NCBI GenBank assembly: GCA_016191815.1
Contig: JACPVI010000039.1
Span: forward strand, 78,962 to 142,961
Source: Myxococcales bacterium
Lineage (GTDB): Bacteria; Myxococcota; Myxococcia; Myxococcales; Myxococcaceae
Length of the DNA: 64,000 nt
Direction: 5' to 3'
Numbering within the stretch: position 1 is the first letter of the stretch; each line of letters opens with the position of its first letter. The notes under the pieces are model-generated. The model was given only the letters and a program-made list of their open reading frames with translations, was not told the DNA's origin and did not search any database. Position numbers and translations under genes: made by a program. This document shows, piece by piece, positions 15,724 through 25,111 of the stretch.

Positions 15724-16611
15724 GTGGAAGGCCTCCTCGACGCTTTCATCGGCTTCATGCGCGCCGAGCGCGGGCTGTCCGCCAAGACGGTGGACGCCTA
15801 CGGGGCGGATCTCAGGCGCTATCTGTCCGAGCTTTCGCGCCGGGGCATCGCCGAGATCGGCCGGGTCACCCGGGAAGACGTCCTCGAGCACTTGGCCTGG
15901 CTGTCGCGCTCAGGCCTCTCGCCCAGGAGCCAGGCGCGCCACCTCGCCGCCATCCGCTCCTTCCACCGTTTCTTGCACGACGATCGGCTCTCTCCCTCCA
16001 ACCCGGCTGAGGACATCGACACCCCGCGCTTCGCGAGGAGGCTTCCTTCCTTCCTCACCCTCGAGGAGGTGGACCGGCTCTTGGCCGCGCCCGAGGCGCA
16101 CACCCCCGCCGGCGCGCGGGACCGGGCGATGCTGGAGGTGCTCTACGCCACCGGGCTCAGGGTGAGCGAGCTGGTGGGCTTGGGCGTCGACGCCGTCAAC
16201 CTCGCGGACGGCTACCTCATCGCCGCCGGGAAGGGCGGAAAGGAGCGGCTGGTGCCGGTCGGCAGCGCCGCCAGGGAAGCCCTCCGGGCCTATCTGGCGG
16301 GCCCGCGGACCCAGTTGCTGGGGGGAGGGCAGGCGCGCGCGCTCTTCGTCACCCCCAGGCGCCGCCCGTTCTCCAGGATGGGGCTGTGGAAGCTCCTCAG
16401 GCGATATTCGCTCAAGGCCGGCATCCGCAAGGCGGTCTCGCCGCACCAGCTCCGCCACTCCTTCGCCACCCACCTGCTCGAGGGGGGCGCCGACTTGAGG
16501 GCCATGCAGGCGCTCCTCGGGCACGCCGACCTGTCGACCACCCAGGTGTACACCCACGTCGACCGCTCCCGGCTGCGCGCCGTCTACGACGAGCACCACC
16601 CTCGGAGGTAG
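15724..16611 (+). CDS. xerD: Tyrosine recombinase XerD/XerC type
   Basis: A 295-residue recombinase with an N-terminal SAM-like core-binding domain (residues 1-95) and a C-terminal catalytic domain. The whole active site is present: Arg146 (TGLRVSEL), Lys170 (GKGGKERL), His241 and Arg244 (HQLRHSFATHLLEGGADLR), His267 (LLGHADLSTTQ) and Tyr276 (VYTH). Length and motifs fit the chromosome-dimer-resolving Xer proteins rather than a phage integrase, and it sits among housekeeping genes. XerC versus XerD cannot be settled here. GTG 15724 follows a TAGCCT element by 7 nt. Confidence 0.9.
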   Translation: MEGLLDAFIGFMRAERGLSAKTVDAYGADLRRYLSELSRRGIAEIGRVTREDVLEHLAWLSRSGLSPRSQARHLAAIRSFHRFLHDDRLSPSNPAEDIDTPRFARRLPSFLTLEEVDRLLAAPEAHTPAGARDRAMLEVLYATGLRVSELVGLGVDAVNLADGYLIAAGKGGKERLVPVGSAAREALRAYLAGPRTQLLGGGQARALFVTPRRRPFSRMGLWKLLRRYSLKAGIRKAVSPHQLRHSFATHLLEGGADLRAMQALLGHADLSTTQVYTHVDRSRLRAVYDEHHPRR

Positions 16612-16651
16612 GCCTGCGTTTTCGCCCCATGTTGCGTATGGTGCCTGCCCC

Positions 16652-17659
16652 ATGCGAATCCTCTCCGGGATCCAGTCGAACAGCCTGTTGCACCTCGGCA
16701 ACTACTACGGGGCGATCCGCCAGTTCATCGAGCTGCAGCACGAGGGCGAAGCCCTCTACTTCATCGCCAACCTCCACGCGCTCACCTCGCTGAGGGACGC
16801 CGCGAAGGCCCGGGAGCTGGCCAAGGAGACGGCCGTCGCCTTCCTGTCGCTAGGGCTGGACCCGAAGAAGGCCACCCTCTTCCGCCAGAGCGACGTGCCC
16901 GAGGTGTGCGAGCTGTACTGGATCCTGGGCACGGTGGTGCCGGTCTCCAACCTGGAGCGCGCCCACAGCTACAAGGACAAGATCGCCCGCGGCGTCTCGG
17001 CGGACTTCGGCCTGTTCGCCTACCCGGTGCTGATGGCGGCGGACATCCTCCTCTACGACAGCGACGTGGTGCCGGTAGGGAAGGACCAGGTCCAACACGT
17101 GGAGTTCACCCGCGACTGGGCCACCAAGCTGAACGTCACCTACGTGAAGGGGTACGACCCCTCCGACCCGATGGGCGAGAAGAGCGGGGCGAGAGGGGCG
17201 CTCAAGCTCCCGAGCTACCGGGTCCAGGAGGCGGCCGCGGTGGTCCCGGGCATCGATGGGCAGAAGATGTCGAAGAGCTACGGCAACGCCGTCGAGCTGT
17301 TCGGGGACGAGAAGGAGATCAAGCGGCGGATCATGAGCATCAAGACCGACTCGACCCCGGTGGAGGCCCCCAAGCCCATCGAGGGGAGCGCGCTCTACCA
17401 GCTGCTCAAGCTGATGGCGCCGCCCTCCCAGTTCGGGGAGATCGACCAGAGCTGGCGCGCGGGCGGCAAAGGCTACGGCGACTACAAGAAGGTGCTGGTC
17501 GACTTCTTCCAGGCCGCCTTCGGGCCGGCCCGGGAGCGGCGCAAGCAGATCCTCGCCGACGAGGGCGAGCTGGAGCGGATCCTCGCCGACGGCGCCCAGC
17601 GCGCCCGGGAGTACGCCGCCCCGGTCATCTCCCGCGTGCGGCGGGCGGTGGGCTTGTGA
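16652..17659 (+). CDS. trpS: Tryptophan--tRNA ligase
   Basis: A 335-residue class Ic aminoacyl-tRNA synthetase that charges tRNA-Trp in the cytoplasm. The HIGH-like signature is [11 protein letters not shown] at the N-terminus and the KMSKS loop is exact at residues 205-209 ([10 protein letters not shown]). [34 protein letters not shown] and [11 protein letters not shown] are diagnostic of TrpS. Length is normal for the bacterial enzyme. It precedes scpA by 32 bp. Confidence 0.96.
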   Translation: MRILSGIQSNSLLHLGNYYGAIRQFIELQHEGEALYFIANLHALTSLRDAAKARELAKETAVAFLSLGLDPKKATLFRQSDVPEVCELYWILGTVVPVSNLERAHSYKDKIARGVSADFGLFAYPVLMAADILLYDSDVVPVGKDQVQHVEFTRDWATKLNVTYVKGYDPSDPMGEKSGARGALKLPSYRVQEAAAVVPGIDGQKMSKSYGNAVELFGDEKEIKRRIMSIKTDSTPVEAPKPIEGSALYQLLKLMAPPSQFGEIDQSWRAGGKGYGDYKKVLVDFFQAAFGPARERRKQILADEGELERILADGAQRAREYAAPVISRVRRAVGL

Positions 17660-17691
17660 GGCGGCGTTGACCCCCTGGGGGGCCGCTGGTA

Positions 17692-18537
17692 TTGAGGCCG
17701 CCACTCTTGGGAGGCTTTGGACCCGAAGCTGTGCTCGAGCAGGTGCCCACCGGCCTGTCCGGGTCGGCCTTCCGCGTCGCCCTGCCGAGCTTCGAGGGAC
17801 CGCTCGACCTGTTGCTCCACCTGATCCGGGAGCACAAGCTCGACATCTTCGACATCCCGATCGCCCTCATCACCGAGAAGTACCTCGAGTACCTGGAGGC
17901 GATGCGGGAGATCAACCTGGACATCGCCGGCGAGTTCCTGGTGATGGCTTCCACCCTGGCGCACCTCAAGAGCCGGCTGCTCTTGCCCAGGCATGAGGCG
18001 GTCGGCGAGGTGGAGCCGGAGGAGCAGGGCGACCCCCGCGAGGAGCTGGTGCGCCGGCTGCTCGAGTACCAGAAGTACAAGGAGGCCGCCGACAGCCTCT
18101 CCCGCCAGGACATCCTCGATCGCGACGTCTTCCCCCGGAGGGTTGCGCAGGTGCGACTCCCCATCCCCGAGGACGAGATCGGCCTCGCCGAGGTCTCGGT
18201 CTACAAGCTCATCGAGGCGCTCGACCGGGTGCTCGAGCGGCTGGAGCCCAAGCTCCAGCACGAGGTGATGCGCGAGCGGCTCTCACTCTCGGACGCGATC
18301 CACCAGGTGGCCGAGCGCATCGGCGCGCAGGGCAGGGTGACGTTCTTTTCGCTGTTCGAGGGACAGCGCCAAAGACACCAGGTGATCGTCACCTTCCTCG
18401 CGCTCCTGGAGATGTGCAAGCTCAGGCTGATCCGCGTTTGCCAGGAGGAACCGGAGGGGGACATCTTCATCAGCTCCCAGGGCGGCGCCCTGGGCCAGCT
18501 TTGTGCCACGGAGGTCGACGAGAGTGAATACGACTGA
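17692..18537 (+). CDS. scpA: Segregation and condensation protein A
   Basis: A 281-residue kleisin subunit of the SMC-ScpAB condensin. The N-terminal SMC-neck binding region is clear ([32 protein letters not shown], residues 35-66), followed by the helical [21 protein letters not shown] segment and a C-terminal winged helix ([29 protein letters not shown]). TTG 17692 and GTG 17731 are both possible starts; neither has a strong ribosome site. The end overlaps scpB by 14 bp. Confidence 0.94.
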   Translation: MRPPLLGGFGPEAVLEQVPTGLSGSAFRVALPSFEGPLDLLLHLIREHKLDIFDIPIALITEKYLEYLEAMREINLDIAGEFLVMASTLAHLKSRLLLPRHEAVGEVEPEEQGDPREELVRRLLEYQKYKEAADSLSRQDILDRDVFPRRVAQVRLPIPEDEIGLAEVSVYKLIEALDRVLERLEPKLQHEVMRERLSLSDAIHQVAERIGAQGRVTFFSLFEGQRQRHQVIVTFLALLEMCKLRLIRVCQEEPEGDIFISSQGGALGQLCATEVDESEYD

Positions 18538-19522
18538 CATGCCCCCCGGCCCGGGACCGGCGCCCGCTGTGGAGCCGACCGCGCCCGGCACCGGTCCGGG
18601 CCAGTTCAGCGAGGAGGAGATCGCCTCCGCCACCGCCCCCGCGGCCGATCCCGAGCTGGATGAAGTCGAACCCGCGGAGATCGAATCGCCCGAGCCGGAG
18701 CTGGAGACCCCGCTCGAGAAGCTCCAGCAGAAAGCCCGGAGGATGTCGCCCGAGCGGGTGCGCACGGTGATCGAGAGCCTGCTGTTCGTCACAGACAGGC
18801 CGTTCAACGTGGACCAGCTCTTCGAGACCACCGGAATCGACCGCCCGCGAATCCATGCGGCGCTGGAGAAGATCGCCGGCCAGCTCAGGGACGGGATCTC
18901 CGGCATCGTGCTCCACGAGGTCGCCGGCGGCTGGCAGCTCAGGACCGATCCCGGCTCCTCCGAGTACGTCCGGCGGTTCTTGCAGGTGAAGCCGCAGCGG
19001 CTCACCCGCGCCGCGGTCGAGACCTTGGCGATCATCGCCTACCGCCAGCCGGTCACCCGGCCCGAGGTGGAAGACATCCGCGGGGTCGACTCGGGAGCGG
19101 TGATCAAGGCCCTGCTCGAGCGCAGGCTCATCAAGATCCTCGGCCGCAAGGAGGAGGTCGGCCGGCCTATCCTCTACGGCACCACCCGCGAATTCCTCGA
19201 GTTCTTCGCCCTGAAGGATCTCGCCTCCTTGCCGACCCTGCGCGAGTTCCAGGAGCTGACCGAGGAGCATCGCGAGATCGTCGAGAAGGAGGCCCCCCCG
19301 AAAGTGGAGGGCGTATTCTCCGAGCTGGCCGACCCGACGTTCCGGAGGAAGCTGGAGGCGGAGAGCGGCGCCTCGGAGGCGGCGCTGGCGGAGCTGGAGG
19401 ACGCCATCTTTGGAGCCGACCGCACCGCGAAGATCGCCGCCACCGCGCTCGGCACTCCGAAGGACGAGCAGGCCGCGGCCGAGCCCTCCGCTCCAAACCC
19501 GCAGGCGCCGACGGAAGGCTGA
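18524..19522 (+). CDS. scpB: Segregation and condensation protein B
   Basis: A 332-residue protein with an acidic, Pro/Glu-rich N-terminal extension of about 70 residues before the twin winged-helix core (RVRTVIESLLFVTDRPFNVDQLFE; AAVETLAIIAYRQPVTRPEVEDIRG; RPILYGTTREFLEFF). It forms the ScpAB complex with SMC. I chose GTG 18524 because GGAGG at 18510-18514 lies 9 nt before it; GTG 18503 and ATG 18539 are in frame. A poorly conserved C-terminal tail of about 80 residues follows the core. Confidence 0.93.
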   Translation: MNTTDMPPGPGPAPAVEPTAPGTGPGQFSEEEIASATAPAADPELDEVEPAEIESPEPELETPLEKLQQKARRMSPERVRTVIESLLFVTDRPFNVDQLFETTGIDRPRIHAALEKIAGQLRDGISGIVLHEVAGGWQLRTDPGSSEYVRRFLQVKPQRLTRAAVETLAIIAYRQPVTRPEVEDIRGVDSGAVIKALLERRLIKILGRKEEVGRPILYGTTREFLEFFALKDLASLPTLREFQELTEEHREIVEKEAPPKVEGVFSELADPTFRRKLEAESGASEAALAELEDAIFGADRTAKIAATALGTPKDEQAAAEPSAPNPQAPTEG

Positions 19523-19537
19523 GGGCGCCCGACCGCC

Positions 19538-20377
19538 GTGCCCGAGCGCCTCCAGAAGTTCCTCGCCCGGTCCGGGGTGGCCTCGCGCCGGCGGGCGGAG
19601 GAGCTGATCCTCCAGGGCCGAGTCCAGGTGAACGGCCGGCCGGTGACCGAGCTGGGATCGAAGGTGGAGGCGTCGGATCTGGTCACCGTCGACGGGAGGC
19701 CGGTCGAGCCTCCTTCGAAGCTGAGCTACGTCATCCTCTACAAACCTCCCGGGGTGGTCACGACCCTCAAGGATCCGCGCGGCCGGCCCTCGGTCGGGGA
19801 CTACCTGGGGCGGCTAGAAGGGAGGCTCTTCCCGGTGGGAAGGCTCGACTTCGACGCCGAGGGAGCGCTGCTGCTCACCAACGACGGAGAGCTGGCGCAG
19901 AGGCTGCTGCACCCGCGCTACCAGGTGAAGCGCACCTATCTCGCCAAAGTGAAGGGCATTCCTTCGGAGGAGAGCATCTCCAAGCTGCGCCGAGGAGTGC
20001 GGCTGGAGGACGGCATGGCTACCCCGGTCGAGGTTTCCCTCTTCGAGAAGGCGGAGCGGAACGCCTGGCTCAAGATCGCCGTCACCGAAGGTCGGCCGCA
20101 CTTGGTGAAGCGGCTGTGCGCCGCGGTGGGCCACCCAGTGGTGAGGCTGTTCAGGCCGAGCCACGCGGGCGTGGGCGTCGGCGGCCTGCGCCAGGGCGAG
20201 CTGCGCCCGCTTCTGCCGGAGGAGATCTCCCTGGTGAAGGCGGTCGGATACGGCAAGCCGGTGCCCGAACCTGGGCTGCGGCTCCCGCCCCGGCGCCATG
20301 GCCACGGTGCGCCTCGGGTCGAGCCGAAGACGATGGCGCCCACGCGAGCCCGGGGCCAAAAGCGTTCAGGCCGCTGA
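19538..20377 (+). CDS. rluB: Ribosomal large-subunit pseudouridine synthase B
   Basis: A 279-residue protein with an S4 RNA-binding domain (ERLQKFLARSGVASRRRAEELI) and a RsuA/RluB catalytic domain. The catalytic aspartate is Asp104 in VGRLDFDAEGALLLTNDG. VILYKPPGVVTT is the family fold marker. It modifies a uridine in 23S rRNA helix 89 in RluB orthologues. The scpA-scpB-rluB order is conserved in many bacteria and supports the name. The last 50 residues are basic and Pro-rich, as common in RluB. Confidence 0.92.
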   Translation: MPERLQKFLARSGVASRRRAEELILQGRVQVNGRPVTELGSKVEASDLVTVDGRPVEPPSKLSYVILYKPPGVVTTLKDPRGRPSVGDYLGRLEGRLFPVGRLDFDAEGALLLTNDGELAQRLLHPRYQVKRTYLAKVKGIPSEESISKLRRGVRLEDGMATPVEVSLFEKAERNAWLKIAVTEGRPHLVKRLCAAVGHPVVRLFRPSHAGVGVGGLRQGELRPLLPEEISLVKAVGYGKPVPEPGLRLPPRRHGHGAPRVEPKTMAPTRARGQKRSGR

Positions 20378-20389
20378 TATAAACGCCTG

Positions 20390-22525
20390 ATGGCGTCCAC
20401 GGGGGCTCAATGCTTCGCCCGACGGTCGGCGCTCGCCGCGGCGGCCCTGCTGTGCGCCTGCAACGGGAGCAGGGACCGGCTCCTCGCCGGCCTCCAGAGC
20501 ACCCGCCCCGAGGAGCGCGCGGTCGCGGTGAAGAAGCTGGCCGAGCAGAACCGGTCGGAGGACTTGGTCCTGTTCACCCAGGCCGCCAAGGATCCTTCGT
20601 CCCTGGTGCGCGCCGAGGCGATCTCCGCGCTCGCCCGCAGCCAGGATGCGCGGGTGGTGGACCTGCTCGGAGAGCTCCTGGGAGACTCCGACGAGTCGGT
20701 CCAGGGCAAGGCAGCGATGGCGCTGGCCGAGATCAAGAGCGAGAAGGCGAAGGCTTACCTCACGCTCCAGTACGGCCGCCGCGGGCGCTCCACCAGGCAG
20801 GCGATCGTCCAGGCACTCAAGGCGGCGAACATCCCGGGTCCGATGGCGGGAGTGGTCGCCGCCGAGTCCCAGGCGACCTGGCAGCGCAACCTCGACGCCC
20901 TGCAGAAGGGGACCCTCCCGGAGCGAGTCGGGGCCGCCGAGGCCTTGGGCAAGAGCGGACGGGCCGAGGCGGTGAACCGACTCTTGCCGCTGCTCAAGGA
21001 CGGCCAGGTGATCTTGGCAGCCGCGGCGGTGCGCGGCCTGGGCTACGCGGGAGACCGGCGGGCGGTGGGCCCGATCTCCGAGCTTCTGTCGGAGAACTTC
21101 CCGGAGCTGCGGGAGGCCGCTCTCGACGCGCTGATCCAGCTGCAGGAGCCATCAGCACTTCCCCACCTCTTGGAGGTCGCGCTGGAGCGGAGCCCGACGA
21201 GCCCCCTCGCGGCTGCGGCCATCGCCGCGCTCCCGCCGAGCCCGGAGACGGCCCAGGCGCTCTGCCGGGTGGCGACGGAGGGTGCGCATGCCGAGGCCAT
21301 CTCCGCCGGGCGGGAGCTGCGGCGCCGAGGAAGCTGCCCGCTCGAGCCGATCCTCGAGCGGCTGAGGCAGGCGTCGCAGCTCGAGGGCGGTCTCCAGGCG
21401 CTGGTGGGGCTCGGGCCGGCGGCGCGCGAGGCGCTGCCCAAGGCGCTGCCCATCTTGGCGGGAGCCGACGCGCACTTGCGAAGGCTCGCCCTGGACGCGG
21501 TGGCGGAGCTCGGAGACAGCTCGGCGTCGCCGGCGGTGCTCAAGCTCTACGAGCAGGAGCTCAAGGTGGTGCAGCAGCTCCGCGCGGACTGGGTCATCGG
21601 GGAGCTGCCGCAGGTGTACTCGCCGGGCTTCGATCCCGCTTCGCGGAGCGACCAGGAGGTGGCGGCCGGGAGGCTTCGGCAGGCCGAGCTGCTCCGGAAG
21701 GTCGAGGCGCTGGACCAGGCGAGGGCTCAAGCCGCCCACAAGCAGGTCGTCTCGGCGCGCCCGCCGGCGGAGGTGGTGGACGACGCCTCCGAAGATCAGC
21801 TCCGGCTGCTCGCCTTCGCGCTCCGCGCCCTGGGCGCGCTCCGGGCAGAAGGAGCGCTCGCCACCCTCCGCTCCTACTCGGACGACCCGAGCCCGGCCTT
21901 GCGGGCCGCCGCGCTCGTGGGTGCCACCGCGCTGGGCCCCGAGGGCATCGCCTTCGCCAAGGGCGGGCTGTTGGACCGGGAGCGCGAAGTGCAGGCGGCA
22001 GTGGCCCAGGCCCTCTCCGAGCGCGGCTCGGAAGGTCAGGCAGCGCTCCTCGAGGTTCTGCCCAAGCTCCCCGGCGACGCGGTGCGCTTCGTCGAGGCCC
22101 TCGAGCGCAGCGGGGCGGGAGAGGCTGCGATCGAACCGTTGAAGGTGCTGGTAGCCGAGGGCGGCCCGGGGGCGGTCGGCGCGGCGCGGATGCTGGGCGA
22201 GCTGCGCGCCAAGGGTGCAGTGGAGGCGCTGGTGAAGTACCTGGAGGATCCCACCGGAGTTGCGCGGAGGGAGGTTTTGGTGGCGCTGGGGAGGATCGGC
22301 GATCTGCGGGCGCTGGAGCCGATGGGCCGCGAGCTGTACCACGACAGCCCGGAGATCCGGGCCGCCGCCGCCGAGGGGCTGGGCCTATTCGCCCGCTCCG
22401 CGCCGGGCGAGGCCGTGGCGGCGCTCCGGGGCGGGCCGCACCTAGACGCGCTGGACGCGCTCAAGAGTGACTACTACCGGAGGGTCCGCGAGGCCGCGGC
22501 GACGGCGCTGGAACAGGTCAAGTAG
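20390..22525 (+). CDS. HEAT-repeat lipoprotein
   Basis: A 711-residue protein with a lipoprotein signal (ALAAAALLCACNG, lipobox LCAC near residue 24). Nearly the whole mature part is HEAT/PBS-lyase-like repeats of about 30 residues (e.g. DPSSLVRAEAISALARSQDARVVDLLGELL; DDPSPALRAAALVGATALG). Such solenoids serve as protein-binding scaffolds in the envelope. TATAAA at 20378-20383 ends 6 nt before the ATG and no ribosome site is visible, suggesting a leaderless message. The next gene starts immediately after the stop. Confidence 0.85.
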   Translation: MASTGAQCFARRSALAAAALLCACNGSRDRLLAGLQSTRPEERAVAVKKLAEQNRSEDLVLFTQAAKDPSSLVRAEAISALARSQDARVVDLLGELLGDSDESVQGKAAMALAEIKSEKAKAYLTLQYGRRGRSTRQAIVQALKAANIPGPMAGVVAAESQATWQRNLDALQKGTLPERVGAAEALGKSGRAEAVNRLLPLLKDGQVILAAAAVRGLGYAGDRRAVGPISELLSENFPELREAALDALIQLQEPSALPHLLEVALERSPTSPLAAAAIAALPPSPETAQALCRVATEGAHAEAISAGRELRRRGSCPLEPILERLRQASQLEGGLQALVGLGPAAREALPKALPILAGADAHLRRLALDAVAELGDSSASPAVLKLYEQELKVVQQLRADWVIGELPQVYSPGFDPASRSDQEVAAGRLRQAELLRKVEALDQARAQAAHKQVVSARPPAEVVDDASEDQLRLLAFALRALGALRAEGALATLRSYSDDPSPALRAAALVGATALGPEGIAFAKGGLLDREREVQAAVAQALSERGSEGQAALLEVLPKLPGDAVRFVEALERSGAGEAAIEPLKVLVAEGGPGAVGAARMLGELRAKGAVEALVKYLEDPTGVARREVLVALGRIGDLRALEPMGRELYHDSPEIRAAAAEGLGLFARSAPGEAVAALRGGPHLDALDALKSDYYRRVREAAATALEQVK

Positions 22526-25108
22526 ATGGAACTGCGGAAGCTCAAGGACAAGGCCGCCGAGGCGTTCTCCAAGGGGAGGTTCGCCAAGGCCGCCGAGCTT
22601 TACGAGGACTACTGCAAGGAAGACGCGAAAGACCACCAGGCTCGCGTGCGGATGGGTGACGCCTTCGCCAAGTCCGGGAACCGGGACCGCGCCATCTTGG
22701 CCTACAAGGCGGCCGCGGAGGGATACGCGCGGGAAGGCTTCCTCCCGCGGGCGATCGCTGCCAGCAAGCTCGTCCTCGAGTTGGACGCCTCGCACAAGGG
22801 TGTCCAGCAGATGCTCGCGCAGCTATACGCCCGAAAGGCCGGTCCCGCGGACGGGAAGCCGAAGGCTGCTGCGGCCGCCGAGCTGACCGCGGCCGCCGGA
22901 ACGCCGAAGCGCGAGGCAATCGAGCTGCCTGCCGGCGGAGGAGCCCTCGAGCTCCTGTCTGACCGAAAGGATTCGCGCTCGCCCAGCCCGATGAACCGGA
23001 AAGACGCCATCGAGCTGGCGCAGCACGACGCAAGATCTGCTCCGGAGGCGAGGGCAGAGCGGCCCTCCGGCCCGCCCGCGCCCAGCCCGATGAACCGGAA
23101 GGACGCCATCGAGCTGCCGCCGGACGACGCCGGAGCTGTCATCGAGCTCAGGGGCGACCGCGACTCCGGCCCGCCCGCGCCCAGCCCGATGAATCGAAAG
23201 GACGCCATCGAGCTGCCGCCGGACGACGCAGGAGCCGTCATCGAGCTCAGGGGCGACCGCGACTCCCGCGCGCCCGCGCCCAGCCCGATGAATCGGAAGG
23301 ACGCCATCGAGCTGCCGCCGGACGATTCTCCCGCGCCAGCCGGCGCTCCGATCGAGATCGAGATCGACAGCTCCCCCCGGAAGCCCGGAGAGATCGAGGT
23401 GGTGATCGAGGCCCCGGCCTCGCCCAACGAGCTATCGCTCGAGGCCGTGCGGGGGAAGGCCCTGGATCTGTCGGCGGAGCTGCCGCCGGAGCTGCAGCTG
23501 GAACCCGCCCCGGGAACTCCTCCGGCAGAGGAGCCGGCGCTTCCGTCGGTGATCGTCGACCCCGCGCTGCTGATTCCGCCCGCTTCGGTGGGCGCCGCGC
23601 CCGCGGAGGGTTCGGCGCCTCCGGGGCTCAAGCCCAAGCGCATCCACGAGGCCGCTCGAGTCGAGGCGGCCCGCGCCGCCGCACCCGGCGGGCCACCGCC
23701 ACCTCTCGAGGAGCCATCGCTTCCGCGTGCCGAGCCGGCGGCGCGTGCCCTGGAGGCGACGCCTGACAGCCCGCCCGCGGCGACGCAAGAGGCGATCGGT
23801 CGGCCTCCCCCTCCACCGCCGGCCGCACCGGTGCAGAGCCGAATCTGGCTGCCTCCAGCCCTCGCGGCTTCGGCTCAGGGGCAGGAGCCAGCCGCGGAAG
23901 CGCCGGCGGCACCTCCGCAGCCCGCGTCCGCGAAGAAATTCAAGTCAGACATCGAAGCGGGGCTGGCGGCGTTCAACCGCTTCGAAGAGATCGAAATCGA
24001 GATCGAGGTCGCGGCGGTGCCCGCGCCTGCCGTATCGCCACCTGCCGCTTCCGCGCCGACCGCGTTGCCACCCTCGGCGCCCGCCTCTCCTCTGGACGCG
24101 GCGCGCGGCAGGCGAATCTCTACCTTCACCGAGTTGGAGCTGGAGGGCGACTCGCTCCTCCACGCCGTGGACACTGCCGCCCAGCAGGGGATCGCCCAGC
24201 GGGGCCAGCAGCCCGTCGATGACGCCGAGGAGGCGATGGAGGCCCCGGAGGAGCTGTCGGCCGAGCGCCGGGAAGCGGGCGAGCTGCCCAAGATCCCCCT
24301 CTTCTCCGATCTGCCGCCGGACGCCTTCATCGAGCTGTTCGAGCGCTGCCCGCTGCGGCGCTTCGATGAGGGAGAGCGGGTGGTCGAGGAAGGCTCGCTG
24401 GGGGACTCCTTCTTCGTCATCTGCGCCGGCAGCGTGAGGGTGTACCGGTACCACGACGGCGAGAAGCGGGAGCTCGCGGTGCTCCCCGAGAGCTCGTTCT
24501 TCGGAGAGATGGCGCTGCTCTCCGGCGCGCCGCGTACCGCCTCGGTGGAGGCCGCCTCCCCGGAGACGCAGCTCCTGGAGATCAGCGCGCCGGTGCTGGC
24601 CCAGCTCTCTCACCGCTACCCGCAGGTCTCGCAGGCGCTCAAGAAGTTCTGCCGCCAGCGGATGCTGTCGAACGTGATGCGCTCGTCGGCGCTCTTCCAG
24701 CCCTTCAACCGCGACGACCGGCGCGACTTGATCCAGAAGTTCCGCGCCCGCGACGTGAGGAAGGCTCAGGTGGTGATCCGCGAGGGCGAACAGACCGACG
24801 GCCTCTACGTGGTGCTCTCCGGCGAGGTGGAGGTGAAGAAGACCGGGCAGCGGCTGGCCCTCCTCCGCGAGGGAGACATCTTCGGGGAGATGTCGCTCCT
24901 CAAGAAGACCGCCGCCACCGCCACCGTGGCCGCCCTCAAACACACCTCCCTGCTCCGCCTACCGAGGGCCGACTTCGACGAGCTGATCATGAGCCACCCG
25001 CAGATCCTCGCCCTGGTGGCCGACCTCACCGAGGACCGGCGGCGGCAGACCGAGGCGGTGCTCGAGGGAAAGGCAATCGCCGGCGAAGAGGGGCTCCTCC
25101 TCGTCTAA
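22526..25108 (+). CDS. TPR protein with two cyclic-nucleotide-binding domains
   Basis: An 860-residue protein. Residues 1-100 are TPR-like (KGRFAKAAELYEDYCKEDAKDHQ). Residues 154-267 carry a 33-residue tandem repeat beginning SPMNRKDAIEL. Residues 268-590 are Pro/Ala/Glu-rich and probably disordered. Two cNMP-binding domains follow. The first has the full phosphate-binding cassette (FGEMALLSGAPRTASV, about 659-674) with the arginine needed for cyclic nucleotide phosphate. The second (FGEMSLLKKTAATATV, about 786-801) lacks it and may be structural. No signal peptide or effector domain is present. The start adjoins the HEAT gene stop directly. Confidence 0.88.
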   Translation: MELRKLKDKAAEAFSKGRFAKAAELYEDYCKEDAKDHQARVRMGDAFAKSGNRDRAILAYKAAAEGYAREGFLPRAIAASKLVLELDASHKGVQQMLAQLYARKAGPADGKPKAAAAAELTAAAGTPKREAIELPAGGGALELLSDRKDSRSPSPMNRKDAIELAQHDARSAPEARAERPSGPPAPSPMNRKDAIELPPDDAGAVIELRGDRDSGPPAPSPMNRKDAIELPPDDAGAVIELRGDRDSRAPAPSPMNRKDAIELPPDDSPAPAGAPIEIEIDSSPRKPGEIEVVIEAPASPNELSLEAVRGKALDLSAELPPELQLEPAPGTPPAEEPALPSVIVDPALLIPPASVGAAPAEGSAPPGLKPKRIHEAARVEAARAAAPGGPPPPLEEPSLPRAEPAARALEATPDSPPAATQEAIGRPPPPPPAAPVQSRIWLPPALAASAQGQEPAAEAPAAPPQPASAKKFKSDIEAGLAAFNRFEEIEIEIEVAAVPAPAVSPPAASAPTALPPSAPASPLDAARGRRISTFTELELEGDSLLHAVDTAAQQGIAQRGQQPVDDAEEAMEAPEELSAERREAGELPKIPLFSDLPPDAFIELFERCPLRRFDEGERVVEEGSLGDSFFVICAGSVRVYRYHDGEKRELAVLPESSFFGEMALLSGAPRTASVEAASPETQLLEISAPVLAQLSHRYPQVSQALKKFCRQRMLSNVMRSSALFQPFNRDDRRDLIQKFRARDVRKAQVVIREGEQTDGLYVVLSGEVEVKKTGQRLALLREGDIFGEMSLLKKTAATATVAALKHTSLLRLPRADFDELIMSHPQILALVADLTEDRRRQTEAVLEGKAIAGEEGLLLV
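22985..23326 (+). repeat. 99-bp in-frame tandem repeat, about 3.5 copies
   Basis: Units start at 22985, 23084, 23183 and 23282, an exact 99-bp period. Each begins AGCCCGATGAA and encodes SPMNRKDAIEL. The second and third units are nearly identical, so the expansion is recent. Confidence 0.9.
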
Positions 25109-25111
25109 CCC

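Noticed and set aside
15724..16611. Integrase of the left-end island
   Set aside because: Sequence and housekeeping context (next to trpS and scpAB) fit a Xer recombinase, and it lies 9 kb outside the island boundary.
22985..23326. CRISPR-like periodic repeat
   Set aside because: The 99-bp units are contiguous, in frame, and encode protein repeats; there are no unique spacers and no cas genes.
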